NCBI RefSeq assembly: GCF_004924335.1
Contig: NZ_CP024633.1
Location: 4,092,001 to 4,156,000 of the forward strand
Source: Mycobacteroides salmoniphilum
Lineage (GTDB): Bacteria > Actinomycetota > Actinomycetes > Mycobacteriales > Mycobacteriaceae
DNA: 64,000 nucleotides
Direction of reading: 5' to 3'
The translations under genes and the position numbers were made by a program. Shown in pieces: positions 54,196-62,455 of the stretch. The notes below the pieces were generated by a model. It saw only the letters and a list, made by a program, of their open reading frames with translations. It ran no database searches and was not told the DNA's origin. The first letter of the stretch is position 1. Every line of letters starts with the position of its first letter.

Positions 54196-54546
54196 CTAGG
54201 CAGTCTCACCCAGACGGACCGTCACCGTCACGCGGCCACTGTCATCTTTTCTCGCGATTCCGTAACCGGGCACGTCAACTCCATTGAGCCGGAGCTGCAG
54301 CGGCCTGCCTTCTCCGAGGAAGTTGCGCCACCACTTCTTCGTTTCGGGGATGCCCACCCAGATCACGATGTCGTCTCCCGAGCGCCAATAGTTCACCGGC
54401 GTGCTGAAGATCTGTCCGGATCGGCGGCCGGTGTAGGTGACAACGGTGAAGTATCGGCCCGCCAGGCTGCGCAGCCCGGGCACGTTCAGCGCTATCACCG
54501 GCACGGTGTTGACCGCGTCGACAAAGCGTCGAAGTAAGGAATTCAT
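54196..54546 (-). CDS. Nitroreductase-family deazaflavin (F420)-dependent oxidoreductase
   Basis: 116 residues, the compact split-barrel fold of the DUF385/DDN family. RYFTVVTYTGRRSGQIFSTPVNYW contains the T-GR-SG motif that contacts the F420 phosphate (key part TYTGRRSG). DIVIWVGIPETKKWWRNF and the C-terminal RVTVTVRLGE are typical. DDN-type enzymes use F420H2 to reduce quinones or nitro compounds. It lies downstream of fgd1, the source of F420H2, on the same strand, linked through two tandem mini-ORFs. Confidence 0.88.
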   Translation of the reverse strand: MNSLLRRFVDAVNTVPVIALNVPGLRSLAGRYFTVVTYTGRRSGQIFSTPVNYWRSGDDIVIWVGIPETKKWWRNFLGEGRPLQLRLNGVDVPGYGIARKDDSGRVTVTVRLGETA

Positions 54547-54610
54547 CTGTGCCTACAGGTCGTCGCGCGAGCGCTCATCTGTGCCCAACGGTCTTCACGC
54601 AAGCGCTCAT
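54547..54610 (-). repeat. Two tandem 32-bp units, each an ATGA-linked 11-codon mini-ORF, between fgd1 and the next gene
   Basis: Reading the minus strand from the fgd1 stop: ATG at 54610 opens an 11-codon frame ([11 protein letters not shown]); its TGA overlaps the ATG at 54578, which opens another (MSARATTCRHR); its TGA overlaps the ATG of the DDN-like gene at 54546. The fgd1 stop is itself overlapped by the first ATG. The units are imperfect direct repeats. Whether the peptides are made is unknown. Confidence 0.8.
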
Positions 54611-55620
54611 CCCAGCTTCCGTAACCGGGGTTCGAGGTCGTTCTTGAACAGTTCCAGGAACCGCTTCTGGTCGTGACCGGGCGCGTGGAACACCAGGTGG
54701 TTCAGGCCCCAGCCCACGTAGTCGGCGACCTTGGCGACCGCCTCGTCCGGGTCGGAGGCGACGATCCAGCGTTTGGCGACCTGCTCGATGGGCAGCTCGT
54801 CGGCGGCGCGTTCCATCTCGATGGGGTCGTGGATGCTGTGCTTCTGCTCGGGGGTCAGCGACAGCGGCGCCCAGAAGCGGGTGTTCTCCAACGCCTTCTC
54901 CGGATCCGGGTCGTAGGAGATCTTGATCTCGATCATCCGGTCGATGTCGTCGAAGGTGCGCTCGGCCAGCGCAGCACCCTCCTTGACGGCGGGGATGAGC
55001 TTGTCCTTGTACAGCTCCTCGCCCTTGCCGGAGGTGCAGATGAATCCGTCGCCGGCGCGTCCCGCGTACTTGGCGACGACGGCGCCACCCGCGGCGATGT
55101 AGACGGGGATGCCGTCCTCGGGCACGTCGTAGATGGCGGCACCCTTGGTGCGGTAGTACTCACCCTCAAAATCAACGCGCTCACCGGTCCACAGTTCGCG
55201 CATGAGCCGGACGGACTCGCGCAGCCGTGCGAAACGCTCCTTGAACTCCGGCCACTCACCGATGAACCCGGTGGCGATCTCGTTGAGCGCCTCACCGGTG
55301 CCGACACCCAGGAAGATGCGGCCCGGGTACAGGCAGCCCATGGTCGCGAAGGCCTGCGCGGTGACGGCCGGGTTGTATCGGAACGTCGGGGTCAGCACCG
55401 ACGTGCCGAGCTGCAGGCGCTGGGTGCGCTCACCGACGGCGGTCATCCAGGCCAGTGAGAACGGGGCGTGACCACCGTTGTATCGCCATGGCTGGAAGTG
55501 GTCGCTCACGGTCGCACTGTCAAAACCGTGCGACTCGGTGGCGACCGCCAACTCGACGAGCTCACGCGGCGCGAACTGCTCCGCCGATGCTTTGTATCCC
55601 AGCTTCAGTTCCCGTGCCAT
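54607..55620 (-). CDS. fgd1: F420-dependent glucose-6-phosphate dehydrogenase Fgd1
   Basis: 337 residues (M. tuberculosis 336), and nearly every conserved segment is recognisable: [72 protein letters not shown] and [15 protein letters not shown] (here VYIAAGG). It oxidises glucose-6-phosphate and reduces F420, supplying F420H2; it also activates nitroimidazole drugs indirectly. AGGAG lies 7 nt before the ATG. It is divergent from the metallo-hydrolase gene, as in Rv0406c/Rv0407. Confidence 0.98.
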   Translation of the reverse strand: MARELKLGYKASAEQFAPRELVELAVATESHGFDSATVSDHFQPWRYNGGHAPFSLAWMTAVGERTQRLQLGTSVLTPTFRYNPAVTAQAFATMGCLYPGRIFLGVGTGEALNEIATGFIGEWPEFKERFARLRESVRLMRELWTGERVDFEGEYYRTKGAAIYDVPEDGIPVYIAAGGAVVAKYAGRAGDGFICTSGKGEELYKDKLIPAVKEGAALAERTFDDIDRMIEIKISYDPDPEKALENTRFWAPLSLTPEQKHSIHDPIEMERAADELPIEQVAKRWIVASDPDEAVAKVADYVGWGLNHLVFHAPGHDQKRFLELFKNDLEPRLRKLG

Positions 55621-55640
55621 CCGCGCGCTCCTCGCCTCAA

Positions 55641-55706
55641 GGGTGCTTACCGCTCTTCGCGCAAGCGGCTCATCGGTGCTAGACGCTCTTCGCGCAAGCC
55701 GCTCAT
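55641..55706 (-). repeat. Two tandem 33-bp units upstream of fgd1, encoding a repeated small peptide
   Basis: Minus-strand units start with ATGAGC at 55706 and 55673 and share CGCTTGCGCGAAGAGCG. They form one 19-codon frame ([19 protein letters not shown]) ending at 55647, 27 bp before fgd1. The shared core can fold into a small stem (CGCTT/AAGAGCG). They resemble the 32-bp units after fgd1. Confidence 0.8.
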
Positions 55707-55741
55707 CGCAAGTTCTCCAACCACCCTAACCAAACCCCGGA

Positions 55742-55755
55742 TAGTCTCATTTCCA
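55742..55755 (+). promoter_or_regulatory. Leaderless promoter of the metallo-beta-lactamase-fold gene
   Basis: TAGTCT at 55742-55747 lies 7 nt before the ATG at 55755, and no ribosome site is visible, which fits a leaderless transcript. Confidence 0.5.
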
Positions 55756-56486
55756 TGGTCGAGATCACCCAGGTCAGCGACGCCGTGCATGTGGTCAATG
55801 GGGAGGCGGTCAACTGGGTGATCGCCTCGGATGATTCGGGCGTCACGCTCTTCGATTCCGGTTATCCGGGCGATCGCGAAGATGTCCTGAAATCCATTGC
55901 GGCGCTGGGACACAAGCCTCAAGATGTGCGCGCAGTGGTGCTCACGCACGGACACATCGACCATATGGGCACCGCGATCTGGTGGGCCGCGGCGCACGGG
56001 GTCCCGGTGTATGCCCACAACGCCGAGTTGGGCAATGTGCGGCGCGACTACGTGGATCAGGCGCAGCCCTTCAAGGTGGTGCTGAATCTGTGGCGGCCCG
56101 GATGGCTGCCGTGGGTCATCCATGCGATGCGTCTCGGAGCCGGGGTGCGTGACGGCATTCCGACGGCGGCTCCGATCGGTCCGGAGCTCGCGCATCTGCC
56201 GGGAGCGCCCGTTCCCATCCCGACTCCCGGGCATTCCGGGGGTCACTGCTCGTTCCTGGTTGCCGGTCACGTGCTGGTGGTCGGGGACGCCATCATCACC
56301 GGGCACCCGATCGCGACCCGGTCGGGACCTCAGCTGCTGCCCACTCCGTTCACCAAGGACATGGAGCAGGCGCGCCGCAGCGTCGAGGCCCTTGCCGATG
56401 TGGACGCCGACGTGCTGGCTCCCGGGCACGGTCCGGCATGGACGGGCTCACTGCGCGACGCGGTCGAGATCGCCCTGCGCCAGTGA
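55755..56486 (+). CDS. Metallo-beta-lactamase-fold hydrolase (Rv0406c homologue)
   Basis: 243 residues. Zinc motif HxHxDH at 65-70 (LTHGHIDHMG), a second His in TPGHSGGHCSF, the bridging Asp in VVGDAII and the last His in LAPGHGP. The core is intact, so it should be a metal-dependent hydrolase; the substrate is unknown. It is divergent from fgd1 as in H37Rv. Its last 39 bp overlap the end of the convergent monooxygenase gene. Confidence 0.92.
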   Translation: MVEITQVSDAVHVVNGEAVNWVIASDDSGVTLFDSGYPGDREDVLKSIAALGHKPQDVRAVVLTHGHIDHMGTAIWWAAAHGVPVYAHNAELGNVRRDYVDQAQPFKVVLNLWRPGWLPWVIHAMRLGAGVRDGIPTAAPIGPELAHLPGAPVPIPTPGHSGGHCSFLVAGHVLVVGDAIITGHPIATRSGPQLLPTPFTKDMEQARRSVEALADVDADVLAPGHGPAWTGSLRDAVEIALRQ

Positions 56487-57791
56487 GGTGACGGCGTCGA
56501 GCCCGAGATGTTCACGCAGGGTTTCGCCCTCGTATTCGGCGCGGAAGGCGCCACGCTCCTGCAGCAGCGGCACCACGGTGTCCACAAAATCGTCCAGGCC
56601 GGCCGGCGTCAGATGCGGGACCAGGATGAATCCGTCGCAGGCATCGGCCTGGATGTAGCGGTCCACCTCCGCCGCCACCTGTGACGGGGTACCGATGAAC
56701 TGCTGGCGCGAGGTGACCTCCTTGATCAGCTCACGGATCGACAGGTTCTTGGCCTCCGCGAGCTCCCGGTACTTCGCGGCGATCTCCCGCGGGTCGCCGT
56801 GGCGCGCCTTGCCGCGGGTTATCGAGTCGTCCCCGGTCGGCTCCACGTCCGGCAATGGCCCATCCGGGTCGTACCCCGAGAGATCACGACCCCACACCTG
56901 CTCGAGATAGGCCAGCGCCGTCTGCGGGCCGACCTGCTGGTCCCTGATGTACGCGGCCTTCTCGATCGCCTCCTGTTCGGTGTCACCGAGGACGTAGGTG
57001 ACGCCAGGAAAGACCTTGAGTTGATCCGGGTTTCGGCCGTGCGCGACGGCGCGGGCCTTGACGTCGGCGTAATACTTCTGCCCCGCGGGAATCGAGGAGT
57101 GGATGGTGAAGAGTGCATCGGCATGCTTGGCGCCGAAGTCACGCCCATCCGCCGAATCCCCGGCCTGCAGCAGCACCGGATGCCCTTGCGGAGACGTCGG
57201 TGCGGTCGCCACACCACGGACGGTGAACTGCGGCCCCTTGTGGTTTACCGGGTGGATGTCGTTGTCCCAGCTGTCCCAGAATGTGCGGGCCACCGTGATG
57301 AATTCCTCGGCCCGGTGGTACCTGTCTGCGTGCTCCAGGAATCCCCCGCGCCGGAAGTTCTCACCGGTGAACGCATCGGACGAGGTGACCATGTTCCAGC
57401 CCGCGCGCCCGTCCGTCAGATGATCGAGAGAGGCGAACTGCCTTGCCACATTGAAGGGTTCGTTGAAGGTGGTGTTGATGGTTCCCACCAGTCCGAGGCG
57501 GTCGGTGACAGCGCCCAGCGCGGAGAGCACCGTGAAGGTGTCGGGCCGACCGACCACATCGAGGTCATGGATCCGGCCCCGGTGCTCGCGCAATCGCAGG
57601 CCCTCGGCGAGAAAGAAGAAGTCGAACAGCCCACGCTCAGCGGCGCGGGCCACATGCACGAAGGAGGCGAAGTCGATCTGGCTCCCCGACGCGGGATCAG
57701 ACCATACCGTGGTGTTGTTGACCCCGGGAAAGTGCGCGGCGAGATGGATCGGCTTGCGGTGTATGCCTTCCCGGACCTGGGTGTCTGTCAT
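56448..57791 (-). CDS. FMN-dependent monooxygenase, NtaA/SnaA/DszA family
   Basis: 447 residues from the ATG at 57791 that overlaps the previous stop (TGATG). The luciferase-like TIM barrel is shown by IHLAAHFPGVNNTTVWSDP, then FFFLAEGLRL, GRAGWNMVTSSDAFTGENF and QGHPVLLQAGDSADGRDFGA. Length and GWNMVTS motif fit the nitrilotriacetate/dibenzothiophene-sulfone group, which uses FMNH2 from a separate reductase. No reductase gene is in view. The C-terminus overlaps the convergent hydrolase gene by 39 bp. Confidence 0.92.
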   Translation of the reverse strand: MTDTQVREGIHRKPIHLAAHFPGVNNTTVWSDPASGSQIDFASFVHVARAAERGLFDFFFLAEGLRLREHRGRIHDLDVVGRPDTFTVLSALGAVTDRLGLVGTINTTFNEPFNVARQFASLDHLTDGRAGWNMVTSSDAFTGENFRRGGFLEHADRYHRAEEFITVARTFWDSWDNDIHPVNHKGPQFTVRGVATAPTSPQGHPVLLQAGDSADGRDFGAKHADALFTIHSSIPAGQKYYADVKARAVAHGRNPDQLKVFPGVTYVLGDTEQEAIEKAAYIRDQQVGPQTALAYLEQVWGRDLSGYDPDGPLPDVEPTGDDSITRGKARHGDPREIAAKYRELAEAKNLSIRELIKEVTSRQQFIGTPSQVAAEVDRYIQADACDGFILVPHLTPAGLDDFVDTVVPLLQERGAFRAEYEGETLREHLGLDAVTSLAQGDLDRVAQ

Positions 57792-58903
57792 CAGATCAGT
57801 CCCCATTCCTTGGCGATGAGCTCGTAGGACCTGCGCCGGTCCTCGTGCCGGTGGGTGATGGAGGTGATGACGAGCTCGTCGGCACCGGTGACCCTGGCCA
57901 GGGTGTCCAGCCGCTCGGCGACCTGGCCGGCGTCGCCGACGAACTGGGTGGCGACCCGGTCCTCCGAGTGGTGGCGTTCCTCGTCGGTAAGCGGTTGCGC
58001 ACCCTCGGGATCGGGGTACGGAATGGCGCCGTGCCCCGACCGAATCGAGTGCACCCAGCGGCCAAACGTACTGGTGAGGTGGGCAGCGGTCTGCTCGTCC
58101 TCAGCGGCCACGGCATCAGCGGAGACGATGACATACGGCTCTGTCAGTGCCTTCGAGGGGCGGAACGCCGCACGGTACGCCTGCACGGCTTCCACCGTGG
58201 ACCAGGGCGTGACGTGGTAGTTCGCCACGAACGGCAGACCACGACGCGCCGCGACCTGAGCCGATTCACCCTTGCTGGAACCGAACAGCCATAGCGGCAG
58301 ATCGGCGCCCTCTCCCGGACGGATATGCAGCGCAACACCTTCCGGACTGACATAGGTGCCGTCGAGGAATGCCTGGATATCGGACACCTGTTGGTCGAAG
58401 TCGGCGATCTGGGCGCCCGGCTGCTGCAGGGCGGCGACGGTGGCCCGCAGCTTGGGGTTGTCCTTGATGCCGAACTCCGTCGGCGCCTGCGGGATGAACA
58501 ACCCATCAACGTCATGTGCCGGTGCCGGTTCGGGCTTCTGCTCGTTTCCGGCGAGACGGTCCCTGATCCGATGGCCCGTGCGCCCCAACCCAAGGTCGAT
58601 ACGCCCCGGGTAGAGCGCATCGAGAATGCCGAAGCTCTCCACGATCGCGGCGGCCGTGGTCGACGCGACCTGAACGGCACCGGCGCCCACCCGGATCCGA
58701 CGAGTAGCGGCGGCAATATGCGCGATGACCAGTGCGGGAACCGTGCTCGCCACCGCGACGAAATGATGCTCGGCGAGCCAGTATCGCCGGTAACCCCACT
58801 GCTCCGCGTGCTGGGCCAGGTCGATCGAATTACGCAGTGCCGCGGTGGCATCCGATCCTTCGCTGACCGGGGACAGGTCGAGAACCGAGAGTGGGACGTT
58901 CAT
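57791..58903 (-). CDS. LLM class flavin-dependent oxidoreductase (bacterial luciferase-like)
   Basis: 370 residues. MNVPLSVLDLSPVSEGSDA, YWLAEHHFVAVASTVPALVI, GAGAVQVASTTAAAIVESFG and LGLGRTGHR are typical of the MsnO8-type group related to alkanal monooxygenase. FGSSKGESAQVAARRGLPF forms the phosphate-binding region. It overlaps its neighbours on both sides (TGATG and ATGA), so the three luciferase-like genes are one operon. The substrate is unknown. Confidence 0.9.
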   Translation of the reverse strand: MNVPLSVLDLSPVSEGSDATAALRNSIDLAQHAEQWGYRRYWLAEHHFVAVASTVPALVIAHIAAATRRIRVGAGAVQVASTTAAAIVESFGILDALYPGRIDLGLGRTGHRIRDRLAGNEQKPEPAPAHDVDGLFIPQAPTEFGIKDNPKLRATVAALQQPGAQIADFDQQVSDIQAFLDGTYVSPEGVALHIRPGEGADLPLWLFGSSKGESAQVAARRGLPFVANYHVTPWSTVEAVQAYRAAFRPSKALTEPYVIVSADAVAAEDEQTAAHLTSTFGRWVHSIRSGHGAIPYPDPEGAQPLTDEERHHSEDRVATQFVGDAGQVAERLDTLARVTGADELVITSITHRHEDRRRSYELIAKEWGLI

Positions 58904-59940
58904 GCCGACTTCCTTGCGTAGCGGTTGGTGGCGGTGGGCAGGCCGAGCCGTTCGCGCAGCGTTCCGCTCTCATACTCGGCGCGGAACCCCTGATGGGCCT
59001 GAAGGAGGGGCACGAGTTCGTCAACTACGACGGGGATGTCGAGCGCGTTGACCGCCGGTCGCAGGCGCACACCGTCGATACCCCATTCATGCCACTGTGC
59101 GATGAGGTCGGCCAGCTCAGCGGCCTGCCCTGTGAATATGGCTGCATCCGAGTGGAATTCGTCATCACGACCGAACGAGACCACCAGATCTGCCAGCACC
59201 TTGATGGTGCGGTGCCCCGCCGTGTTGTGCAGGCGTGCCGGGATCTCGGCAGCGGAGGCGCCGTCATGCGGGGTGACAAAGATCAGGTCGGCGTTCTTCG
59301 CGGCGAAGGCCTGCCCGGGACGGCTACGCGCGAGTGCTGCCACCACCGACTGCCCCTGCGGGGACCTCGGGGTGATGGACGGCCCCTTCACCGAAAAGAA
59401 CCGGCCCTCGAAGTCGACGTAGTGCAGCTTGTCCCTGTCGATGAAGCGCCCCGTCGCCACGTCTCTGATCTCGGCGTCGTCCTCCCAGCTGTCCCATAAC
59501 CGTCGAACCACCTCCACGGAGTCCGCGGCCTCCTCCAGCAGGTCGTGCAGTGGCAGCACCTTGGTGCGGCCGAACGCGTCCGCCTCGTCCCCGGTATCGG
59601 CGATGGTCACCTGCCACCCGGCCCGGCCGCCGGACACGATATCCAGGGTGGCAATCGATTTGGAGACGTGAAATGGCTCATTGTGGGTGGCCGGCGCGAC
59701 GGGGATGAGTCCGATATGCGTTGTCGTCGGGGCCACGCGCGCGGCGGTCAGTATCGCGTCAAGACGGCCGCCGGAAGTGCGCGCGAACGAGTCCTCGAAC
59801 GTCACGAAATCCAGGAGCCCGCGCTCGGCGTGCTGAACTTGTTCGGCCCAGTACTTCCCGGTGAGCGCGCCGCCGGTGTGCTTGCCCTGCTCGGGATGCC
59901 ATCCATACCCGTCCAGGGCCAGGCCGAGAAGTGTCGTCAC
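58900..59940 (-). CDS. LLM class flavin-dependent oxidoreductase (luciferase-like)
   Basis: 346 residues, first gene of the three-gene operon. LLDFVTFEDSFARTSGGRLD, APTTTHIGLIPVAPATHNEP, SGGRAGWQVTIADTGDEADA and SPQGQSVVAALARSRPGQAF fit the NtaA/SnaA-related luciferase-like group. The GTG start at 59940 lacks a good ribosome site. It overlaps the next gene by 4 nt. Three related but distinct flavin monooxygenases in a row suggest successive or alternative oxidations of sulfur- or nitrogen-containing compounds; this is inference. Confidence 0.88.
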   Translation of the reverse strand: MTTLLGLALDGYGWHPEQGKHTGGALTGKYWAEQVQHAERGLLDFVTFEDSFARTSGGRLDAILTAARVAPTTTHIGLIPVAPATHNEPFHVSKSIATLDIVSGGRAGWQVTIADTGDEADAFGRTKVLPLHDLLEEAADSVEVVRRLWDSWEDDAEIRDVATGRFIDRDKLHYVDFEGRFFSVKGPSITPRSPQGQSVVAALARSRPGQAFAAKNADLIFVTPHDGASAAEIPARLHNTAGHRTIKVLADLVVSFGRDDEFHSDAAIFTGQAAELADLIAQWHEWGIDGVRLRPAVNALDIPVVVDELVPLLQAHQGFRAEYESGTLRERLGLPTATNRYARKSA

Positions 59941-60041
59941 AGTGGGCTCAACGTCCGCGAACCGCGTGACAACGGCGTTAATCTCACCCTGAAGGAAACA
60001 GAGCCCTGGGCACGCAAAAATCGTTCTTGACTAAGGCGAGC

Positions 60042-60075
60042 ATCCCCGTATCGAACATATGTTCGATACGGGGAT
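60042..60075. promoter_or_regulatory. LexA-type SOS box in a 34-bp perfect palindrome centred on the HNH start codon
   Basis: The core TCGAACATATGTTCGA (60051-60066) matches the mycobacterial SOS box TCGAAC-N4-GTTCGA exactly. The symmetry extends 9 bp further on each side without mismatch. The central ATG is the start codon at 60059. TTGACT (60027-60032) and TATCGA (60049-60054), 16 bp apart, form a likely promoter covered by the palindrome. Confidence 0.85.
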
Positions 60076-61969
60076 CGGGCCTCCCTCCTCCGATGAGGCG
60101 GACCTCATGATGGCCACGCAGGCCGCCGAGGAGGACGCGGCGCGCGCGGCGTTCATCGATCCCATCGAACGATGGTTGGCCGACGAGGCAGCACGGGCAG
60201 ATTGGGAGTCCGGCAAGGAGTCGCGGCAGCGCCTCGGACGCGACGAGCTGTTCCGGCGGATCGATGCCGGCGAGGGGGTCTGCCCGCCCGACGCCGGGAT
60301 AGACACCGCTTTCGAACCAGACACGGACCCCGACACGCTGGTGGCTGGGCTGCTGGATCAGATGCGCGAGCGGTCCCGCCATGAGAATCGCGCTGCGGCG
60401 CAACGAGTTCTCCTGGCTCTACGGGTTCTCGAAGAGCGCATGTGTCAATCGCTGGCCGAGTACGGCGAAGAGCTGACGGGCATCAGGCTGGCGCGTGCTG
60501 AGATCGGTTTGGCACTGGGATTATCGCGGTCGGCCACCTCCACCTTGATCACCTGCGCCGAGCAGATCGGTCGACGGATGCCGCTGGTGGAGAAGCCGTT
60601 TCTCGATGGCGAACTGTCCTATGCCCATGCGTGCGTGATCAGCTCGGTACTGGCGGCCGCCTCACAAGAGACCGTTGACGCGATCAGCGCCGAAGCAGTT
60701 GAGCTTGCGAAGACGCTTCCACCGCAACGCCTCCGGTCTGCAATCTGGCGCCGGTGGATCAGACACAACGCCGACGAGGCGGCCCGCGCTCGCGAACAGG
60801 CATCGGGCAATCGCTACGTCCGGGTGCAGCCCAACCCGGACGGCATGGCCTTCCTGACCGCACATCTCACGCTATTGGAGGCCAGGACGGCCGAGCGGCG
60901 GATCGAAGACGTGGCGTCCACCGTGTGCCGGCATGATCCTCGGACACGCGGGCAGCGTATGGCGGATGCCTTCATGTCGGTCCTCGCAGGCGGCCACCAC
61001 ATCCCATGCCGGTGCGACATGAGCGATTGCCCGTACCTAGGCATCAAGGCGCCACCTCAGCATCTGCATCTCGCCCAGGTAGTGGTGGATCTGGAGACGC
61101 TGCTGGGGTTGGCCAACAATCCTGCGCGGCTCGGTGACGGCTCAGTCATCGATCCGGAACTGGCGCGCAAGATCACCGAAAATGCGCACTGGCAGGCGAT
61201 TTTCATCGAACTGCGCAAGATGGTGCCGACCGTGGTGGGACGTTCCAGGGTCAAACGCACTCCATTGCCGGCACCGGTCGTTGATGCGCCACCGGGCAAG
61301 GTCGCCCCGCCGGAGCCCGGGCCCGCCGTGCCCGCGCATCCCGACGGTCACGGCGGATATGGCGACCCACCAGTAGGTGCGCTCACCTATCGGCCCGGGG
61401 CCGCCCTTGCCGATGCGGTGCGCACGACCTTCTCCACCTGCACCTTCCCTGGCTGTTCGGCGTCGTCAGCGCGCTGCGAGCTGGACCATATCGTCGAGTT
61501 CGATCATGACGCCCCCATGTGCGGTGGTTGGACGATCTTCGAGAACCTGCATCCGGTGTGCCATGACCACCATGACCTGAAGACGCGTCGGCGTCTGCGT
61601 GCAAGCCGGATGACCCATGGCGCCATCCGCTGGGCCGCGCGCACCGGCGACTGCGGGGTAACGCAACCGGAGCTCGGCCGGGTCCCGGCGGGGCCGCAGA
61701 TTGTCGACGAGCTTCCGCTCGCCCGTGTCGACGGATACTCCTGCCCCGATGACCTCACCGTCGCCGAGGGAGAAGCGCTGTACTTCGAGGAGACGTGGTG
61801 GGAAGTGCACTACGGCAGTGAGACCGGCCCTTCACAGCGCGAGGTGGATCGCACCCTCGATCCCGAGGTGCGCGCCGAGTTGCAGAGCCTTGCCGATCGC
61901 TACCACGACCACCTCATGATCATGGCGCGGCGGCGGCAAGCCAGCCCGCGGTGGGCCAGGGCCGCCTAG
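60059..61969 (+). CDS. HNH endonuclease-domain protein with DUF222 (REP13E12 family)
   Basis: 636 residues. The long N-terminal DUF222 region (about 90-400) contains RLARAEIGLALGLSRSATST and the helical core typical of 13E12 proteins. A Pro-rich linker (about 400-435) leads to the HNH nuclease domain near 455-515: CTFPGC, then CELDHIVEFDH, and NLHPVCHDHHDLKT. REP13E12 proteins occur in many copies in mycobacteria, and several are LexA-controlled in M. tuberculosis. The SOS box lies over the start here. An alternative start is the ATG pair near 60107. The cellular role is unknown. It overlaps the convergent GNAT gene by 4 bp. Confidence 0.93.
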   Translation: MFDTGIGPPSSDEADLMMATQAAEEDAARAAFIDPIERWLADEAARADWESGKESRQRLGRDELFRRIDAGEGVCPPDAGIDTAFEPDTDPDTLVAGLLDQMRERSRHENRAAAQRVLLALRVLEERMCQSLAEYGEELTGIRLARAEIGLALGLSRSATSTLITCAEQIGRRMPLVEKPFLDGELSYAHACVISSVLAAASQETVDAISAEAVELAKTLPPQRLRSAIWRRWIRHNADEAARAREQASGNRYVRVQPNPDGMAFLTAHLTLLEARTAERRIEDVASTVCRHDPRTRGQRMADAFMSVLAGGHHIPCRCDMSDCPYLGIKAPPQHLHLAQVVVDLETLLGLANNPARLGDGSVIDPELARKITENAHWQAIFIELRKMVPTVVGRSRVKRTPLPAPVVDAPPGKVAPPEPGPAVPAHPDGHGGYGDPPVGALTYRPGAALADAVRTTFSTCTFPGCSASSARCELDHIVEFDHDAPMCGGWTIFENLHPVCHDHHDLKTRRRLRASRMTHGAIRWAARTGDCGVTQPELGRVPAGPQIVDELPLARVDGYSCPDDLTVAEGEALYFEETWWEVHYGSETGPSQREVDRTLDPEVRAELQSLADRYHDHLMIMARRRQASPRWARAA

Positions 61970-62454
61970 AGGTCCTTCTCGAACGGATGAATACCGACCT
62001 CATCGGCGGACAGGGTCTGGTCGTAGAGCGGTCGATACCCCGCAGAGAGGTACAGCGCCTTGGCCTCGGGCTGGCGCGGGCCGGTGGTGAGGTAGATGCG
62101 CCGGTATCCGCGACCGCGGATCTCCTGCTCCAGTGCGGCCAGGGTGCGCACCGCCAGGCCCTGACGGCGATGCGCGCTCGACGTCCAGATGCGTTTGAGC
62201 TCCGCGGTATCGGCGTCATACCGCTGGAACGCGCCACCGGTCACAGCCACACCGCCCTGCACGCCGATCAGCAGCCCTCCGTCGGGAGCGCTGAAGTGGA
62301 CGGCCGGATAGTTGACCAGGAACTCGTGATGCTCGTCGAGAGTCCCGCCGTATCGCGTGCTGTATTCCACCGCCAACTCGGCGAGCAGCGGAGCGGCCAG
62401 CGGGTCCTGTTGCTGCACCGTCGTGAACTGCAGCAGATCCTCACACGCCGTCAT
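61966..62454 (-). CDS. GNAT family N-acetyltransferase
   Basis: 162 residues. The acetyl-CoA pyrophosphate loop is RRQGLAVRTL (Q/RxxGxA-type) after KRIWTSSAH, and the C-terminal strand-helix reads YRRIYLTTGPRQPEAKALYL. It probably acetylates a small molecule or a protein N-terminus; specificity cannot be told. It starts 1 bp after the stop of the binding-protein gene, so it belongs to the amino-acid ABC operon by position. Confidence 0.9.
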   Translation of the reverse strand: MTACEDLLQFTTVQQQDPLAAPLLAELAVEYSTRYGGTLDEHHEFLVNYPAVHFSAPDGGLLIGVQGGVAVTGGAFQRYDADTAELKRIWTSSAHRRQGLAVRTLAALEQEIRGRGYRRIYLTTGPRQPEAKALYLSAGYRPLYDQTLSADEVGIHPFEKDL

Positions 62455-62455
62455 G

